This document shows positions 9,437-18,312 of a DNA stretch of 64,000 nucleotides, piece after piece. Position 1 is the first letter of the stretch. Each line of letters begins with the position of its first letter. Under the pieces are notes generated by a model. The model made no database searches, was not told the origin of the DNA, and saw only the letters and a list, made by a program, of their open reading frames with translations. Source of the DNA: Luteimonas sp. FCS-9 (GTDB taxonomy: Bacteria > Pseudomonadota > Gammaproteobacteria > Xanthomonadales > Xanthomonadaceae); NCBI RefSeq assembly GCF_001014645.1, contig NZ_LASZ01000002.1, positions 1 through 64,000 on the forward strand, read 5' to 3'. The translations under genes were made by a program, and so were the position numbers.

Positions 9437-9875
9437 GAGCGCCCCCGATATTCGATTCCTAGCCGAGCGTGATGCCCGCTCATTCGACAGACGGCGACGC
9501 CGTAGCTCAGCAAACGAGCAGACCGGCGACCCGATCCTCTATTTGAAGCTTCCCCCGCGCTAGACAGCGCGTTGCGCGGTCCAACGTACCGCTGTCCTCA
9601 CCGAGTGGGTTCATTCTCGAGTATGAGCAGATTGTTGCTCGACCGGTTCGCCGACCGCACGACGAGGCGACTTGTACTCGAGGTGGGCCGGAACCCTTGA
9701 ACCACAATTGTTACCTTGTAACACATTTGCTCACGGTGGAGGCGCGCTGGACACCTGCGCGCCCCGATGTCCGGGGTCTTTCCCTGTCCCGCCGGAGCAA
9801 GAAGCCGATGTCGCCCGACACCGGCTTACTTCGCGAGGAGGACTACGGGGCGCCAGCGGCGCGCCGCTCCGACCA
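9437..9875. other. 439-bp intergenic region upstream of the DUF305 gene
   Basis: No convincing gene lies here. It contains the 3' flank of the S9 peptidase gene and the presumed promoter of the DUF305/LVIVD gene, including the Zur-like dyad at 9709-9723. A short ORF opening with TTG at 9707 has no recognisable features. Confidence 0.6.
9709..9723 (-). promoter_or_regulatory. Candidate Zur operator upstream of the DUF305 gene
   Basis: TGTTACCTTGTAACA is a perfect 6-bp inverted repeat with a 3-bp spacer. It has the same architecture as the dyads at 14502 and 18156, and resembles the gammaproteobacterial Zur half-site TGTTAT/ATAACA. The next gene in the minus direction is the DUF305/LVIVD gene. 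Zur binding is inferred. Confidence 0.6.
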
Positions 9876-11966
9876 TCAAGGCGTAGCCGCCTCATTACCG
9901 CCCGAGGCCGGCGTGGCTCCCCTTGGCTGACTGCGATAGCGTTCCATCCAGCCAAGCGTGCCAAGCACCTGGTTGAGCGTCTCGGTCGGACGTGCACCGA
10001 TGCCATGCGAGGCGCCCGGAATGCGCAACATCGCGGTGTCCACCCGGCGCAGCTTCAGTGCCTGGTAGAACTGTTCGGTTTGCGGAATGGGCGTACGCAG
10101 ATCGTCCTCACCGGTGATCAGCATCGTCGGTGTCGTCACGTTGCCGACGTAAGCCAGCGGCGACCGCTTCCAGTAGTGATCGAACGCCTCCCACGGCGGC
10201 CCCGGGAACCAGTACTGGGTGAAGTACGGGTACATGTCGGCAGTCAGCACGAAGCTGGTCCAGTCGATCACCGGCTTGGCCACGACCGCGGCCTTGAAGC
10301 GGTCGGTGTGGCCGACGATCCACGCGGTCAGCGTGCCGCCACCGGAGCCACCGGTAACGTAGAGCTGGTCCGGATCGGCGACGCCTTGGGCGATCGCCGT
10401 GTCCACCGCGCTCATCAGGTCGTCATAGTCCCGGCCGGGATAGTTGTGGTGGATGTGGTCGGCGAAGGCCTGGCCGTAGCCGGTGCTGCCCCGCGGATTG
10501 ACGTACAACACCGCGTAGCCGGCGCTGGCGTAGAGCTGGGTCTCGGCAGCGAAGCTCGGACCGTAGGCGGCGAACGGCCCGCCGTGGATCTCAAGCAGCA
10601 GGGGATAGCGCTGGCCCTCGCGGTACTGCGGCGGCTTCACCAGCCAGGCCTGCACGTCGAGACCATCGGCGGAGGACTTGAACCAGAAGTCCTCGACCTG
10701 TCCGAGTTGCTTGTAGTCGAGGACGTCGCCGTTGAGGTCGGTCAGCACGCGCGGCCTGCCGCCACGCTGCACCACCGCCAGATCGGCCGGTCGGTCGACC
10801 GAACTGCGGGTATAGACGACGCGGTCGCCGGCCACCGACAACGCGCCCCCGGTGTAGGGACGGCCGATCGACGTGCCGCCGAAGTCGTCGGTCAACGTCT
10901 GCATCCGGCCGCCGCCTGCATCGATCCAGGCGATGTGGCCGCGCCCCTCGCGCTCGTAGCTGAAGTACAGCCCCCGGCCATTGCGGTCCCACTGCGGATC
11001 GGCTACCGGGTAATCGAAATCCGCGGTCAGCGCGCGGGAACGCCCGCTCTGCAGGTCGAGCAAGTACAGGTGGGTCACCTGGTGCCCCTTGCGTTCGTCG
11101 TCATAGCCGACATAGGCCAACTGCCGCCCGTCCGGAGAAAGCACGGGCTGTTCGTCCGGACCGCGCCTGTCGGTCAACGCGGCGACGGCGCCGCTGGCCA
11201 GATCCAGCCGATAGATCTCGCTCTCGCGCGGCTGGTACTCCCACTCCGGTGACTGGTTGGATACCACGTACAGCGAGCGCCCGTCCCGATCCCACACGGG
11301 CGAACGGTGGCTGAAGTCGCCGCGGCTGACCTGGCGCGGCGTGCCGCCGTCGGCCGGAATCACGAAGACGTGGCGATAGCCTGGACGGGTGTAGCCGGCG
11401 CCATCGGCCCGGTAGCCGACACGATCGATGTACTTGGCCTGCGGCGCCCACTCCGCGCCTTCCGGCTTCGACGGCAGTTTGATCTGGGGCTCGGTGTCCG
11501 CTTCCACCGCCATGGTGAACGCGATGCGGCGGCCATCCGGGGACCAGGACAGATCGGACGGCGGTTGGGGCAACCAGCCCAGCGCCACCTGGCGACCGCC
11601 ATCCTTCCAGCGCACCATGATCTGTGCGCGCTCACCGTTTCGTGCGATCCACGCCACCCGGCTTCCGTCCGGCGACCATGTGGCATTGCTGCCCGCCGCG
11701 TCCTCACCCAGCGGCACCTGCCGGCCGCTGTCCACATCCAGCAGCCACAGCCGGCTGAGCCGGCGGTCCCTCAGGATGTCGTAGCCCTGTCGCTGGTAGA
11801 TGACCTGCCGACCGTCCGGCGACAAGGCCGGGGCGTCGGCCCATTCCAGGTCGAACAGATCGCGCGGCTGCAGGTAGCGCGGATCCTCGTGCAACCCCGT
11901 CGCCGCGCACACCAGCGGCAACCACGACACCACCACCACCAGCAGGCGACTCACCCCTTTGGCCAT
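9876..11966 (-). CDS. Secreted S9 family (prolyl oligopeptidase-type) peptidase
   Basis: This serine peptidase should cleave peptides outside the cytoplasm. The 696-residue protein starts with a signal peptide (MAKGVSRLLVVVVSWLPLVCA). A WD40-like beta-propeller follows (LSPDGRQVIYQR, WSPDGSRVAWIA, WSPDGRRIAF), then a C-terminal alpha/beta hydrolase domain. The nucleophile lies in TGGSGGG, the acid in GEDDLRTPI and the histidine in GASHGIG, so the triad is complete. GGGAGG precedes the ATG at 11966. It lies between the M3 peptidase and the DUF305 gene on the same strand; no Zur-like dyad was seen directly upstream. Confidence 0.93.
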   Translation of the reverse strand: MAKGVSRLLVVVVSWLPLVCAATGLHEDPRYLQPRDLFDLEWADAPALSPDGRQVIYQRQGYDILRDRRLSRLWLLDVDSGRQVPLGEDAAGSNATWSPDGSRVAWIARNGERAQIMVRWKDGGRQVALGWLPQPPSDLSWSPDGRRIAFTMAVEADTEPQIKLPSKPEGAEWAPQAKYIDRVGYRADGAGYTRPGYRHVFVIPADGGTPRQVSRGDFSHRSPVWDRDGRSLYVVSNQSPEWEYQPRESEIYRLDLASGAVAALTDRRGPDEQPVLSPDGRQLAYVGYDDERKGHQVTHLYLLDLQSGRSRALTADFDYPVADPQWDRNGRGLYFSYEREGRGHIAWIDAGGGRMQTLTDDFGGTSIGRPYTGGALSVAGDRVVYTRSSVDRPADLAVVQRGGRPRVLTDLNGDVLDYKQLGQVEDFWFKSSADGLDVQAWLVKPPQYREGQRYPLLLEIHGGPFAAYGPSFAAETQLYASAGYAVLYVNPRGSTGYGQAFADHIHHNYPGRDYDDLMSAVDTAIAQGVADPDQLYVTGGSGGGTLTAWIVGHTDRFKAAVVAKPVIDWTSFVLTADMYPYFTQYWFPGPPWEAFDHYWKRSPLAYVGNVTTPTMLITGEDDLRTPIPQTEQFYQALKLRRVDTAMLRIPGASHGIGARPTETLNQVLGTLGWMERYRSQPRGATPASGGNEAATP

Positions 11967-12309
11967 CGTCTTCCCCCTCCCGTTGAGTTTTATCTTGGCA
12001 TCGCCGCGTCGGTCGCGTGCTAGGCCGTGCTTGTCGCCGCATCCCCGCCCCGCCCAGTAGGCAAGCGCGCCCGCACTCGCGCCATCTCAGTCCCCTTCCG
12101 GGTGCGGATCGCGCCGCTATCACCAACCCGGCGGCGAGGTCCACATTGGATCGTCGTTGGAGTTGGCAATTCGCGGCAGCCGGCAGGCGCCTTGATCGCA
12201 CTTGCCCTGTGACGTCCGTCGCTGAGCACATCTTTGAAGCAGTGGCGGCAGGCACTGGACGATCTGGCGGCCCCGGATCGACCCGCACATCATCGTGATG
12301 CCAGGGGCG
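11967..12309. other. 343-bp intergenic region between the M3 and S9 peptidase genes
   Basis: No credible gene was found. It should carry the S9 peptidase promoter, since a strong GGGAGG ribosome site lies next to its start. No dyad matching the three Zur-like sites and no clear terminator after the M3 gene were found. Confidence 0.5.
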
Positions 12310-14436
12310 TCATTTGAGGCCACGGTTGCGCAGCAGCGCATCGGCATTGGGCAGACGTCCGCGAAAGCCGATGTAGCTCTCGGACGGGTCGCGCGTATTG
12401 CCGCGCTCGTACACTTCGCGGCGCAGCTTGCCTGCCAGCTCCGGGTCGAACACGTCGCCCGCTTCCTTGAACGCATCGAAGCCATCGGCGTCCATCGCTT
12501 CGGCCCACGTGTAGGCGTAGTAACTGGCCGAATAGCCACCATCGAAGATGTGGCTGAAGTGCGGCAGACGATGGCGCATGCCGATTTCGTCCGGGACGCC
12601 AAGCTCGCGCAGTTGCGCCGCTTCCCAATCCCGCGCATTGAAGCCTGCCGGCAGTTCGGTCAACGTGTGCAGGCGCATGTCGAGGATCGCGGACGAGAGC
12701 TGCTGGACGGTGAGGAAGCCCTGGTTGAACGTTTGCGCGTCGAGCAGCGCCTGCAGCATCGGTTCGGGCATTGGCTCGCCAGCGGCATTGCGTGCGTGCG
12801 CACGCAGGATCGAGGGCTCGGTGATCCAGTGTTCGTAGACCTGCGAGGGGAATTCAACGAAGTCGCGCGGGACTGCGGTGCCCGACAGGCTCGGGTAATG
12901 CGCCTTGGACAGCAGCCCGTGCAGCCCGTGCCCGAACTCGTGGAACAGGGTCCGCGCCTCGTCGATCGAGATCAGCGCAGGCTGCCCTTCCGCCGGCGGC
13001 GGAATGTTCTGGTTGTTGACCACGATCGGGCTGTCGCCGAGCAGGCCGTTGGGAACGCGGATACTGTTCATCCATGCACCGGGACGCTTGGTGGGGCGCG
13101 CGAACCAGTCGGCATAGAACAAGCCGAGCTTGCTGCCGTCTGCCTCGCGAATCTCGAACACGCGCACGCCGTCGGCGTAGACCGGGATGTCCTTGCGCTC
13201 GTGCGCGGTGAGTCCGAACAATTTCTGCGTGGTCTCGAACAGCGCATCGACCATGCCCTCCAGCGGCATGTACTGCTTGACCTCGGCTTCGTCGAGCGAG
13301 AAGCGCTCGCGGCGGACCTGCTCGGCGTAGTAGCGCCAATCCCAGGGCTCGACGTCCGTGATGCCGTCCTTCGCGGCGAGCGCCTCGATGTCCCGCAGCT
13401 CCTCCTTCGAACGCGCCAGCGCGGGCTGGTAGACCGCCATCAACAGTTCCATGGCGGCGTCGGTGGTCTTTGCCATCGAGTCTTCCAGGACGAAGTCCGC
13501 GTGACTCCTGGCGCCCATCAGCTTCGCGCGTTCGGCGCGCAGCTCGACGAGCCTGGCGATGACCGCACTGGTGTTGTTGGCGTTGTCGTTGTCGCCACGG
13601 AGCGTGAAGGCCCGCCAGATTTTCTCCCTGGCCCCCCGATCAGGCGCCGAGGTCAGGAACGGCTCTGCAGCCGAGCGCGTCGCAGGGAACAGGTAATGCC
13701 CAGGCTGGCCCGCGGCCTCTGCCGCAGCCGCCGCAGCGCCGGCCTGGTCGCCTGGGAGCCCGTCGACTTCGGCCGCGGTCAACAGCACGTCGTTGGCCTT
13801 CTGGTCGGCCAGCAACTTTTGACCGAACTCGACGCCAAGGTTGGCGAGTTCTTCGTTGATCGCCGCGACGCGCTCGCGCGCAGCAGGAGAGAGCGCCGCG
13901 CCCGCGCGTACGAACCGCTTGCGGGTCTCCTCCAACAGGCGGGTCTGTTCGGGGTTCAGCCCGAGCTCCGCGCGCTTCCTGTACAGCGTATCGACGCGCC
14001 GGAACAGCGCTTGATCGAGCAGTGTTTCGTTGGACAGCCGCGCCAGTTTCGGCGCAACGTTCTTCTGGATCGCCTGGTTGGCCGGAGTCGCGTCCGCAGA
14101 GGCCACGGTGAAGAATGTGCTCGACACCCTGGCCAGCTGCCGACCCGAACGCTCCATGGCTTCGATGGTGTTCTCGAATGTCGGCTCGGACGGATCGTTG
14201 GCGATCTGGACGCTCTGTGCCCGGGCTTCCGCGATCGCCCGGTCGAACGCCGGCTCGTAGTGCTCGGGCCGGATGCGATCGTATGGCGGCACGCCCTCGG
14301 GCGTCTCCCAGGCGGCCAGTAGCGGATTGGCGGTCTGTTCGACCCGTGCCTCGACGGGCTGCGCTGCGATCGGCTGGCTGCCTGCCAGGAACGCCGCCGC
14401 GATCGCGGTGGACAGAAGACACGTACGAAGAACCAT
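12310..14436 (-). CDS. dcp: Secreted M3 family peptidyl-dipeptidase (Dcp-like)
   Basis: Dcp-type enzymes are zinc metallopeptidases that remove C-terminal dipeptides. The 708-residue protein has a signal peptide (CLLSTAIAAAFLAGSQPIAAQ) and the active-site motif HEFGHGLHG, with the third ligand expected in the FVEFPSQVYEHW segment. The helical N-terminal domain and the C-terminal GGYSASYYAYTWAEAMDADGFDAF are typical of the family. GGAG precedes the ATG at 14436. A Zur-like dyad lies 66 bp upstream, next to the cysS remnant, so this zinc enzyme may be induced under zinc limitation. Confidence 0.93.
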   Translation of the reverse strand: MVLRTCLLSTAIAAAFLAGSQPIAAQPVEARVEQTANPLLAAWETPEGVPPYDRIRPEHYEPAFDRAIAEARAQSVQIANDPSEPTFENTIEAMERSGRQLARVSSTFFTVASADATPANQAIQKNVAPKLARLSNETLLDQALFRRVDTLYRKRAELGLNPEQTRLLEETRKRFVRAGAALSPAARERVAAINEELANLGVEFGQKLLADQKANDVLLTAAEVDGLPGDQAGAAAAAAEAAGQPGHYLFPATRSAAEPFLTSAPDRGAREKIWRAFTLRGDNDNANNTSAVIARLVELRAERAKLMGARSHADFVLEDSMAKTTDAAMELLMAVYQPALARSKEELRDIEALAAKDGITDVEPWDWRYYAEQVRRERFSLDEAEVKQYMPLEGMVDALFETTQKLFGLTAHERKDIPVYADGVRVFEIREADGSKLGLFYADWFARPTKRPGAWMNSIRVPNGLLGDSPIVVNNQNIPPPAEGQPALISIDEARTLFHEFGHGLHGLLSKAHYPSLSGTAVPRDFVEFPSQVYEHWITEPSILRAHARNAAGEPMPEPMLQALLDAQTFNQGFLTVQQLSSAILDMRLHTLTELPAGFNARDWEAAQLRELGVPDEIGMRHRLPHFSHIFDGGYSASYYAYTWAEAMDADGFDAFKEAGDVFDPELAGKLRREVYERGNTRDPSESYIGFRGRLPNADALLRNRGLK

Positions 14437-14501
14437 GGTGTTGCTCCGGAACTGGGGGCGTGGCTGGAATCGGTCTTGGAACCGTGGACCGGCCGAGGAA
14501 A

Positions 14502-14516
14502 CGTTACTGTATAACG
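14502..14516 (-). promoter_or_regulatory. Candidate Zur operator upstream of the M3 peptidase gene
   Basis: CGTTACTGTATAACG has inverted CGTTA/TAACG arms and a 6-3-6 layout identical to the dyads at 9709 and 18156. It lies 66 bp before the M3 peptidase start and just beyond the end of the cysS remnant. Zur binding is inferred from similarity and context. Confidence 0.6.
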
Positions 14517-14544
14517 CAAAGCCCGTGTGAACCCATGTCGATGG

Positions 14545-14754
14545 TCATGCGTTTCGCGACCGCTGGAGCGAAAGGACAAGAGTTGGGTGCGCCAGCACAT
14601 CGAAGATCGTGGCCGGCCGGGCGTCGCCGCTGTGCGCGTCGTTGTAGACCTTTGGGCCGCCGCAGACATCGAGCGTCGCCCGGTCCGGCCGTCCGGTGTA
14701 CAGCGGCTCCTTGCGTCGCGACATCGTGTTGTGCAGATGGATCTGCAAGCTCAC
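14545..14754 (-). pseudogene. cysS: Truncated cysteinyl-tRNA synthetase N-terminus
   Basis: This 69-codon frame opens with GTG overlapping the stop of the preceding COG0523 gene (GTGA), so it is translationally coupled. Residues 1-52 follow the CysRS N-terminus: IHLHNTMSRRKEPL, then DVCGGPKVYNDAHSGDARP and TIFDVLA, matching the family's YVCGPTVYNDAHIGHARP. The cysteine of VCG is the first zinc ligand of CysRS. After FDVLA similarity stops and a short unrelated tail ends at 14545, so roughly 400 residues are missing. CysRS paralogs are known companions of COG0523 and folE2 in Zur regulons, so this is best read as the remnant of such a paralog. Confidence 0.75.
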
Positions 14755-15848
14755 GTCAGGTTCTCCCGCGGCTGTGGCAGGGCATGGCGCAGGATGTGAA
14801 ACGCCCCCTCGATCGTGCGTCGATCCACCTCGTGGGTGATGAACACCAGACGCGAGCGGCGATCCCCGTCGGGCCAGGCCGGCAGTCGCAGGGGCGGATG
14901 GAACACGTGCTGGACGCCGTGGACGACCAGCGGCCGCTCGTGGCCTTCGACGTTCAGGATGCCTTTGACCCGCAGGATGTCGCGACCGGCCAGGCCCATC
15001 AGCACTTCCAGCCAGAGGGTCAGAAGCGCCTCCGGGATAGGGTCGTCGATCGCGAAGCAGAACGCGCGGATGTGTTCATCGTGGCGGTTGACGTCGCCAT
15101 GTGGTTGGACGGACTCGGTCAAGGGCGTCATCCCCAGCTGGAACAGGACCGGCGGCTGGAGATAGGCTTCCTCCTGCAGCCACCGCGCCACATCCGGCGC
15201 TTTGTCCTCGATCGAGAACAGTCCCAGGTCGAGCAGCTTCTCCGCCGCGATTTCTCCATGGGTCACCTCCCAGCGCGGCGCCGCGGGATTGACGGCCGCC
15301 AGCCGACGCGACAACGCGTCACGCTGCGCATCGGTCGCCAGATCCGCTTTGGTCAGCAACAGCACATCGGCCATGGCCGCCTGCTTCGCCGCCTCACCGT
15401 GCCTGGCCAGACTCGACTGTCCCGTCGTCAGGTCGAGCGTCGCCACGATGCCATCGAGCCGGTAATGCGGCGCAACCTGCGGATGGGTCATCAGCGTATG
15501 CACGATCGGCACCGGGTCCGCCAGACCCGTGGTCTCGATCAGCACCCGGCGGAACTGCCGCCGACCGTCGCGCGCGAAGCGCCAGATGACCTCACGCAGC
15601 GTCTTGACCAGATCCCCGCGCACCGTGCAGCAGACGCAGCCGCTCCCCATTTCCACGACGAGCTGCTCGGTACTGTGCGCGACCAGCAAGTGGTCCAGCG
15701 CCATTTCGCCGAACTCGTTGATGATGACCAGCGCGTCGGCCAACGCCGGCTGGCGCACCAGATGGTTGAGCAGGGTGGTCTTGCCGCTGCCCAGAAATCC
15801 GGTCAACAGCGTGACGGGAATCCGCTCCTCGGAGGAGCCGGCGCTCAT
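14751..15848 (-). CDS. COG0523 (CobW/YeiR-type) GTPase, putative zinc metallochaperone
   Basis: COG0523 proteins are G3E-family GTPases that deliver metal to client enzymes. The 365-residue protein has Walker [15 protein letters not shown], the hallmark metal motif GCVCC in a [14 protein letters not shown] context, IETTGLADP and the guanine-specificity motif TKADL. A CobW C-terminal domain follows. The ATG at 15848 overlaps the folE2 stop (ATGA), so the two genes are coupled; its own stop overlaps the cysS remnant. This context of folE2 and a CysRS paralog marks the zinc-linked subset of COG0523. It differs in sequence from the upstream ZigA-type paralog. Confidence 0.92.
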   Translation of the reverse strand: MSAGSSEERIPVTLLTGFLGSGKTTLLNHLVRQPALADALVIINEFGEMALDHLLVAHSTEQLVVEMGSGCVCCTVRGDLVKTLREVIWRFARDGRRQFRRVLIETTGLADPVPIVHTLMTHPQVAPHYRLDGIVATLDLTTGQSSLARHGEAAKQAAMADVLLLTKADLATDAQRDALSRRLAAVNPAAPRWEVTHGEIAAEKLLDLGLFSIEDKAPDVARWLQEEAYLQPPVLFQLGMTPLTESVQPHGDVNRHDEHIRAFCFAIDDPIPEALLTLWLEVLMGLAGRDILRVKGILNVEGHERPLVVHGVQHVFHPPLRLPAWPDGDRRSRLVFITHEVDRRTIEGAFHILRHALPQPRENLT

Positions 15849-16756
15849 CCGAGGCCTCCCCCGCCGGCCCAGGCGACCGCATCGTGCGGATGCAGGCTCT
15901 CCAGATGGCGGACATGGACGCGCAGATTCGCCGAGGTCTCGTGCAACGCCTCGTGGATACGCCTGGCCGCATCCTCGACGAACATCAGGTTCTGGCCATT
16001 GAGGGCCGCAAATGCCTGCTCGTCGGCGCGCTTGACCGCGGTCTGGACCGGTGTTCCCACGGCCTGCTCGACGCGGCCGATCAAGTCGAGCAATCCCAGA
16101 GTCGAGACGTCCGGCGCAACGTCTATCCCGACCTGCGCCTGGCTGCGCTGACTGTGCGGCGTGGCCAACGTCGCGTGGCGGCGCAGCCATGCCGCCACCG
16201 CGGCGGGCTCCACGGAGCCCGGCCCGGGGAACGCGGACAGGAATCCCCGCTCCACGAGCTGCCGGGACAGGGCGGCCGAGCATGGACAGGTCGAGGAGTA
16301 GCCGACCGTGACCAACGCTCGCAGCGTCAATACCTCGCCAATCAGCGCGGCATGGATCGTGACCGGATAGGCTTTCCAGCCCGCCAGTCCTTCGGACACG
16401 AGGGCTGGACGACGCACGAGCAGATCGAACGAGAGCCGCAGCCGGGCGTTTCGGCTGTTGCAGTCTCCATGGCTCGCGATCATGGCCTGCAGCAGCTGCC
16501 GCAGGCCCTCCGGAGACAGCGCGGCATCCTCGCCCAGTCCATCGTCCAACAGGCGGTACAGCCTCGACATGTGGATGCCCTTGACGTGTGTCGCCGGCAG
16601 ATCGACCTGCGCATCGGCTCGCGCATGCAGCACGCGCCGATAGCCTGGCTCTGCCAGCAGGACGGGCAGGTCGATGCCCTGCATGCCCACCCACTCCAGC
16701 GGACTCGCGCCGGATGCGGCTTCGGTCAACGAGACATCGGGGAGAGGCAGATTCAT
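15845..16756 (-). CDS. folE2: GTP cyclohydrolase IB (zinc-independent FolE2)
   Basis: FolE2 makes dihydroneopterin triphosphate from GTP for folate synthesis and can replace zinc-dependent FolE when zinc is scarce. The 303-residue product begins [10 protein letters not shown] and has family features: [18 protein letters not shown] and the catalytic cysteine region [13 protein letters not shown]. An upstream extension of the frame has no family similarity, so the ATG at 16756 is preferred. It lies 73 bp downstream of zigA and overlaps the next COG0523 gene by four bases, consistent with one Zur-controlled operon. Confidence 0.94.
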   Translation of the reverse strand: MNLPLPDVSLTEAASGASPLEWVGMQGIDLPVLLAEPGYRRVLHARADAQVDLPATHVKGIHMSRLYRLLDDGLGEDAALSPEGLRQLLQAMIASHGDCNSRNARLRLSFDLLVRRPALVSEGLAGWKAYPVTIHAALIGEVLTLRALVTVGYSSTCPCSAALSRQLVERGFLSAFPGPGSVEPAAVAAWLRRHATLATPHSQRSQAQVGIDVAPDVSTLGLLDLIGRVEQAVGTPVQTAVKRADEQAFAALNGQNLMFVEDAARRIHEALHETSANLRVHVRHLESLHPHDAVAWAGGGGLG

Positions 16757-16829
16757 GGACGCGCTCGGGATCGGAGAGAAGAAGGAACAACGCCCCCGCT
16801 CGCAGCGGGAGCAGAGGGATACCTGGCGC

Positions 16830-18062
16830 TCAGGGCCATTCGGGGAAGGGGTTGGGCCAACTCGCCCATACCGTCGGGCCAAGGGCCATCTCGTCGTCGG
16901 TGAGCAGGCAGGCGTCGAGATCCGCGCGCAGGGCGGCTTCATCCATGTCCATCCCGATCAGCACGATCTCCTGGCGTGCGTCGCCGACACCGTCGAGCCA
17001 GTGCTTGCGAACCAGCTCGACCGATTCGGGATCGCGCGGCCAGCGCTCGATCGGCACGGCCACCCACCAGTAACCCACCGGGTTGTGACGGGAGATCGCG
17101 CCCGCCTGCGACCAGGATCCGACCAGCGTCGGATGACTCGCCAACCAGAAGTGCCCCTTGGATCGCACCACGCCCGGCCAGCGGCTGTTGGCGAGCGCCG
17201 CGAATCTCTGGGGATGGAACGGCCTTCTCGCGCGGTAGACGAAACTGCGGATGCCGTACTCCTCGGTTTCCGGCGTGTGCTCACCGCGTAACGCCTTGAG
17301 CCAGCCGGGCGCTCTCGACGCTTCCTCGAAATCGAACAGGCGCGTTTCGAGCACTCGGTCCAGTGGCACCCGCCCGAACTCGGCGACCTCGATCCTCGCG
17401 CGCGGATTGAGGCGTCGCAGGATCCCCATCAGCTGCTCGCGCTCGTCGTCGCTGATCAGATCGACCTTGTTGAGTACGATCACGTCGCAGAATTCGACCT
17501 GGTCGATCAACAGGTCGACAACCGTGCGCGGGTCCTGGGGGCCCAGCGATTCACCACGTGATTGCAAGCTGTCCCGTGAACCGTAGTCACGCAGGAAGTT
17601 GAAGGCATCGACCACGGTGACCATCGTGTCCAAGTGCGCCACCTCGTTGAGGCTGCGCCCGTCTTCGCCTGCGAACGTGAAGGTTTCTGCCACCGGGAGG
17701 GGCTCGGAGATCCCGGTGGACTCGATGACGAGCTGGTCGAAGCGTCCTTCCTTCGCCAGCCGGTCGACTTCGACCAGCAGATCCTCCCGCAACGTGCAGC
17801 AGATGCACCCGTTGCTCATCTCGACCAGCTTCTCATCGGTGCGCGACAGTTCTGCACCGCCTTCGCGCACCAGCGCGGCGTCGATATTGACCTCCGACAT
17901 GTCGTTGACGATGACCGCCACGCGCCGGCCTTCGCGGTTGTTGAGAATGTGGTTGAGCAAGGTCGTCTTGCCTGCACCGAGGAAACCTGACAGGACGGTG
18001 ACAGGAAGCATTCTTTGCTGTGGGTTGGCGTCTGCTTTCATGGTTCGGCTGTGGACTTTCAT
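16830..18062 (-). CDS. zigA: ZigA-type COG0523 GTPase (zinc metallochaperone)
   Basis: This putative zinc chaperone is a G3E GTPase of 410 residues with Walker [25 protein letters not shown], the metal motif CICC in [21 protein letters not shown] and NKVDL. The C-terminal half ([34 protein letters not shown]) matches the ZigA/YeiR-like subgroup tied to zinc starvation. Possible ATG starts are 18062, 18041 and 18011; none has a strong ribosome site, so the start is uncertain. A 15-bp Zur-like dyad lies about 95 bp upstream. It heads the island operon. Confidence 0.92.
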   Translation of the reverse strand: MKVHSRTMKADANPQQRMLPVTVLSGFLGAGKTTLLNHILNNREGRRVAVIVNDMSEVNIDAALVREGGAELSRTDEKLVEMSNGCICCTLREDLLVEVDRLAKEGRFDQLVIESTGISEPLPVAETFTFAGEDGRSLNEVAHLDTMVTVVDAFNFLRDYGSRDSLQSRGESLGPQDPRTVVDLLIDQVEFCDVIVLNKVDLISDDEREQLMGILRRLNPRARIEVAEFGRVPLDRVLETRLFDFEEASRAPGWLKALRGEHTPETEEYGIRSFVYRARRPFHPQRFAALANSRWPGVVRSKGHFWLASHPTLVGSWSQAGAISRHNPVGYWWVAVPIERWPRDPESVELVRKHWLDGVGDARQEIVLIGMDMDEAALRADLDACLLTDDEMALGPTVWASWPNPFPEWP

Positions 18063-18155
18063 GGCGGGAATGGAGCGAGAATTTCTCGGTTAATTGCTCG
18101 ATAGCGCCATGGGCTCGCCCTGTCAGTGCCTACATCGCGCCGCGTCTTTTAGTTA

Positions 18156-18170
18156 TGTTATAACGTAACA
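18156..18170 (-). promoter_or_regulatory. Candidate Zur operator upstream of zigA
   Basis: TGTTATAACGTAACA lies within a longer dyad-like sequence (GTTA before, TATC after). It closely resembles known gammaproteobacterial Zur sites, with TGTTAT/ATAACA-type half-sites and a 3-bp spacer. It precedes the ZigA-folE2-COG0523 operon, the classic type of Zur target. Confidence 0.75.
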
Positions 18171-18312
18171 TATCACAGCAAGCTGACTGTGCGACCGCTC
18201 CCCTTCACAAAGGGACTTATTGCGCCATCCTGCGTAACGAAACCCGCGCGCCCCCGCGGCGCCTCCTATCGCGGCATCACTTACGCAGCTGCCGCACCGC
18301 CCCCCGGCCGCC

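Noticed and set aside
9507-9707. TTG-initiated frame directly after the Zur-like dyad
   Set aside because: No domain pattern; more likely the untranslated leader of the DUF305 gene.
12120-12638. Minus-strand frame upstream of the S9 peptidase gene
   Set aside because: It overlaps the M3 peptidase 3' end in another frame and shows no coding features.
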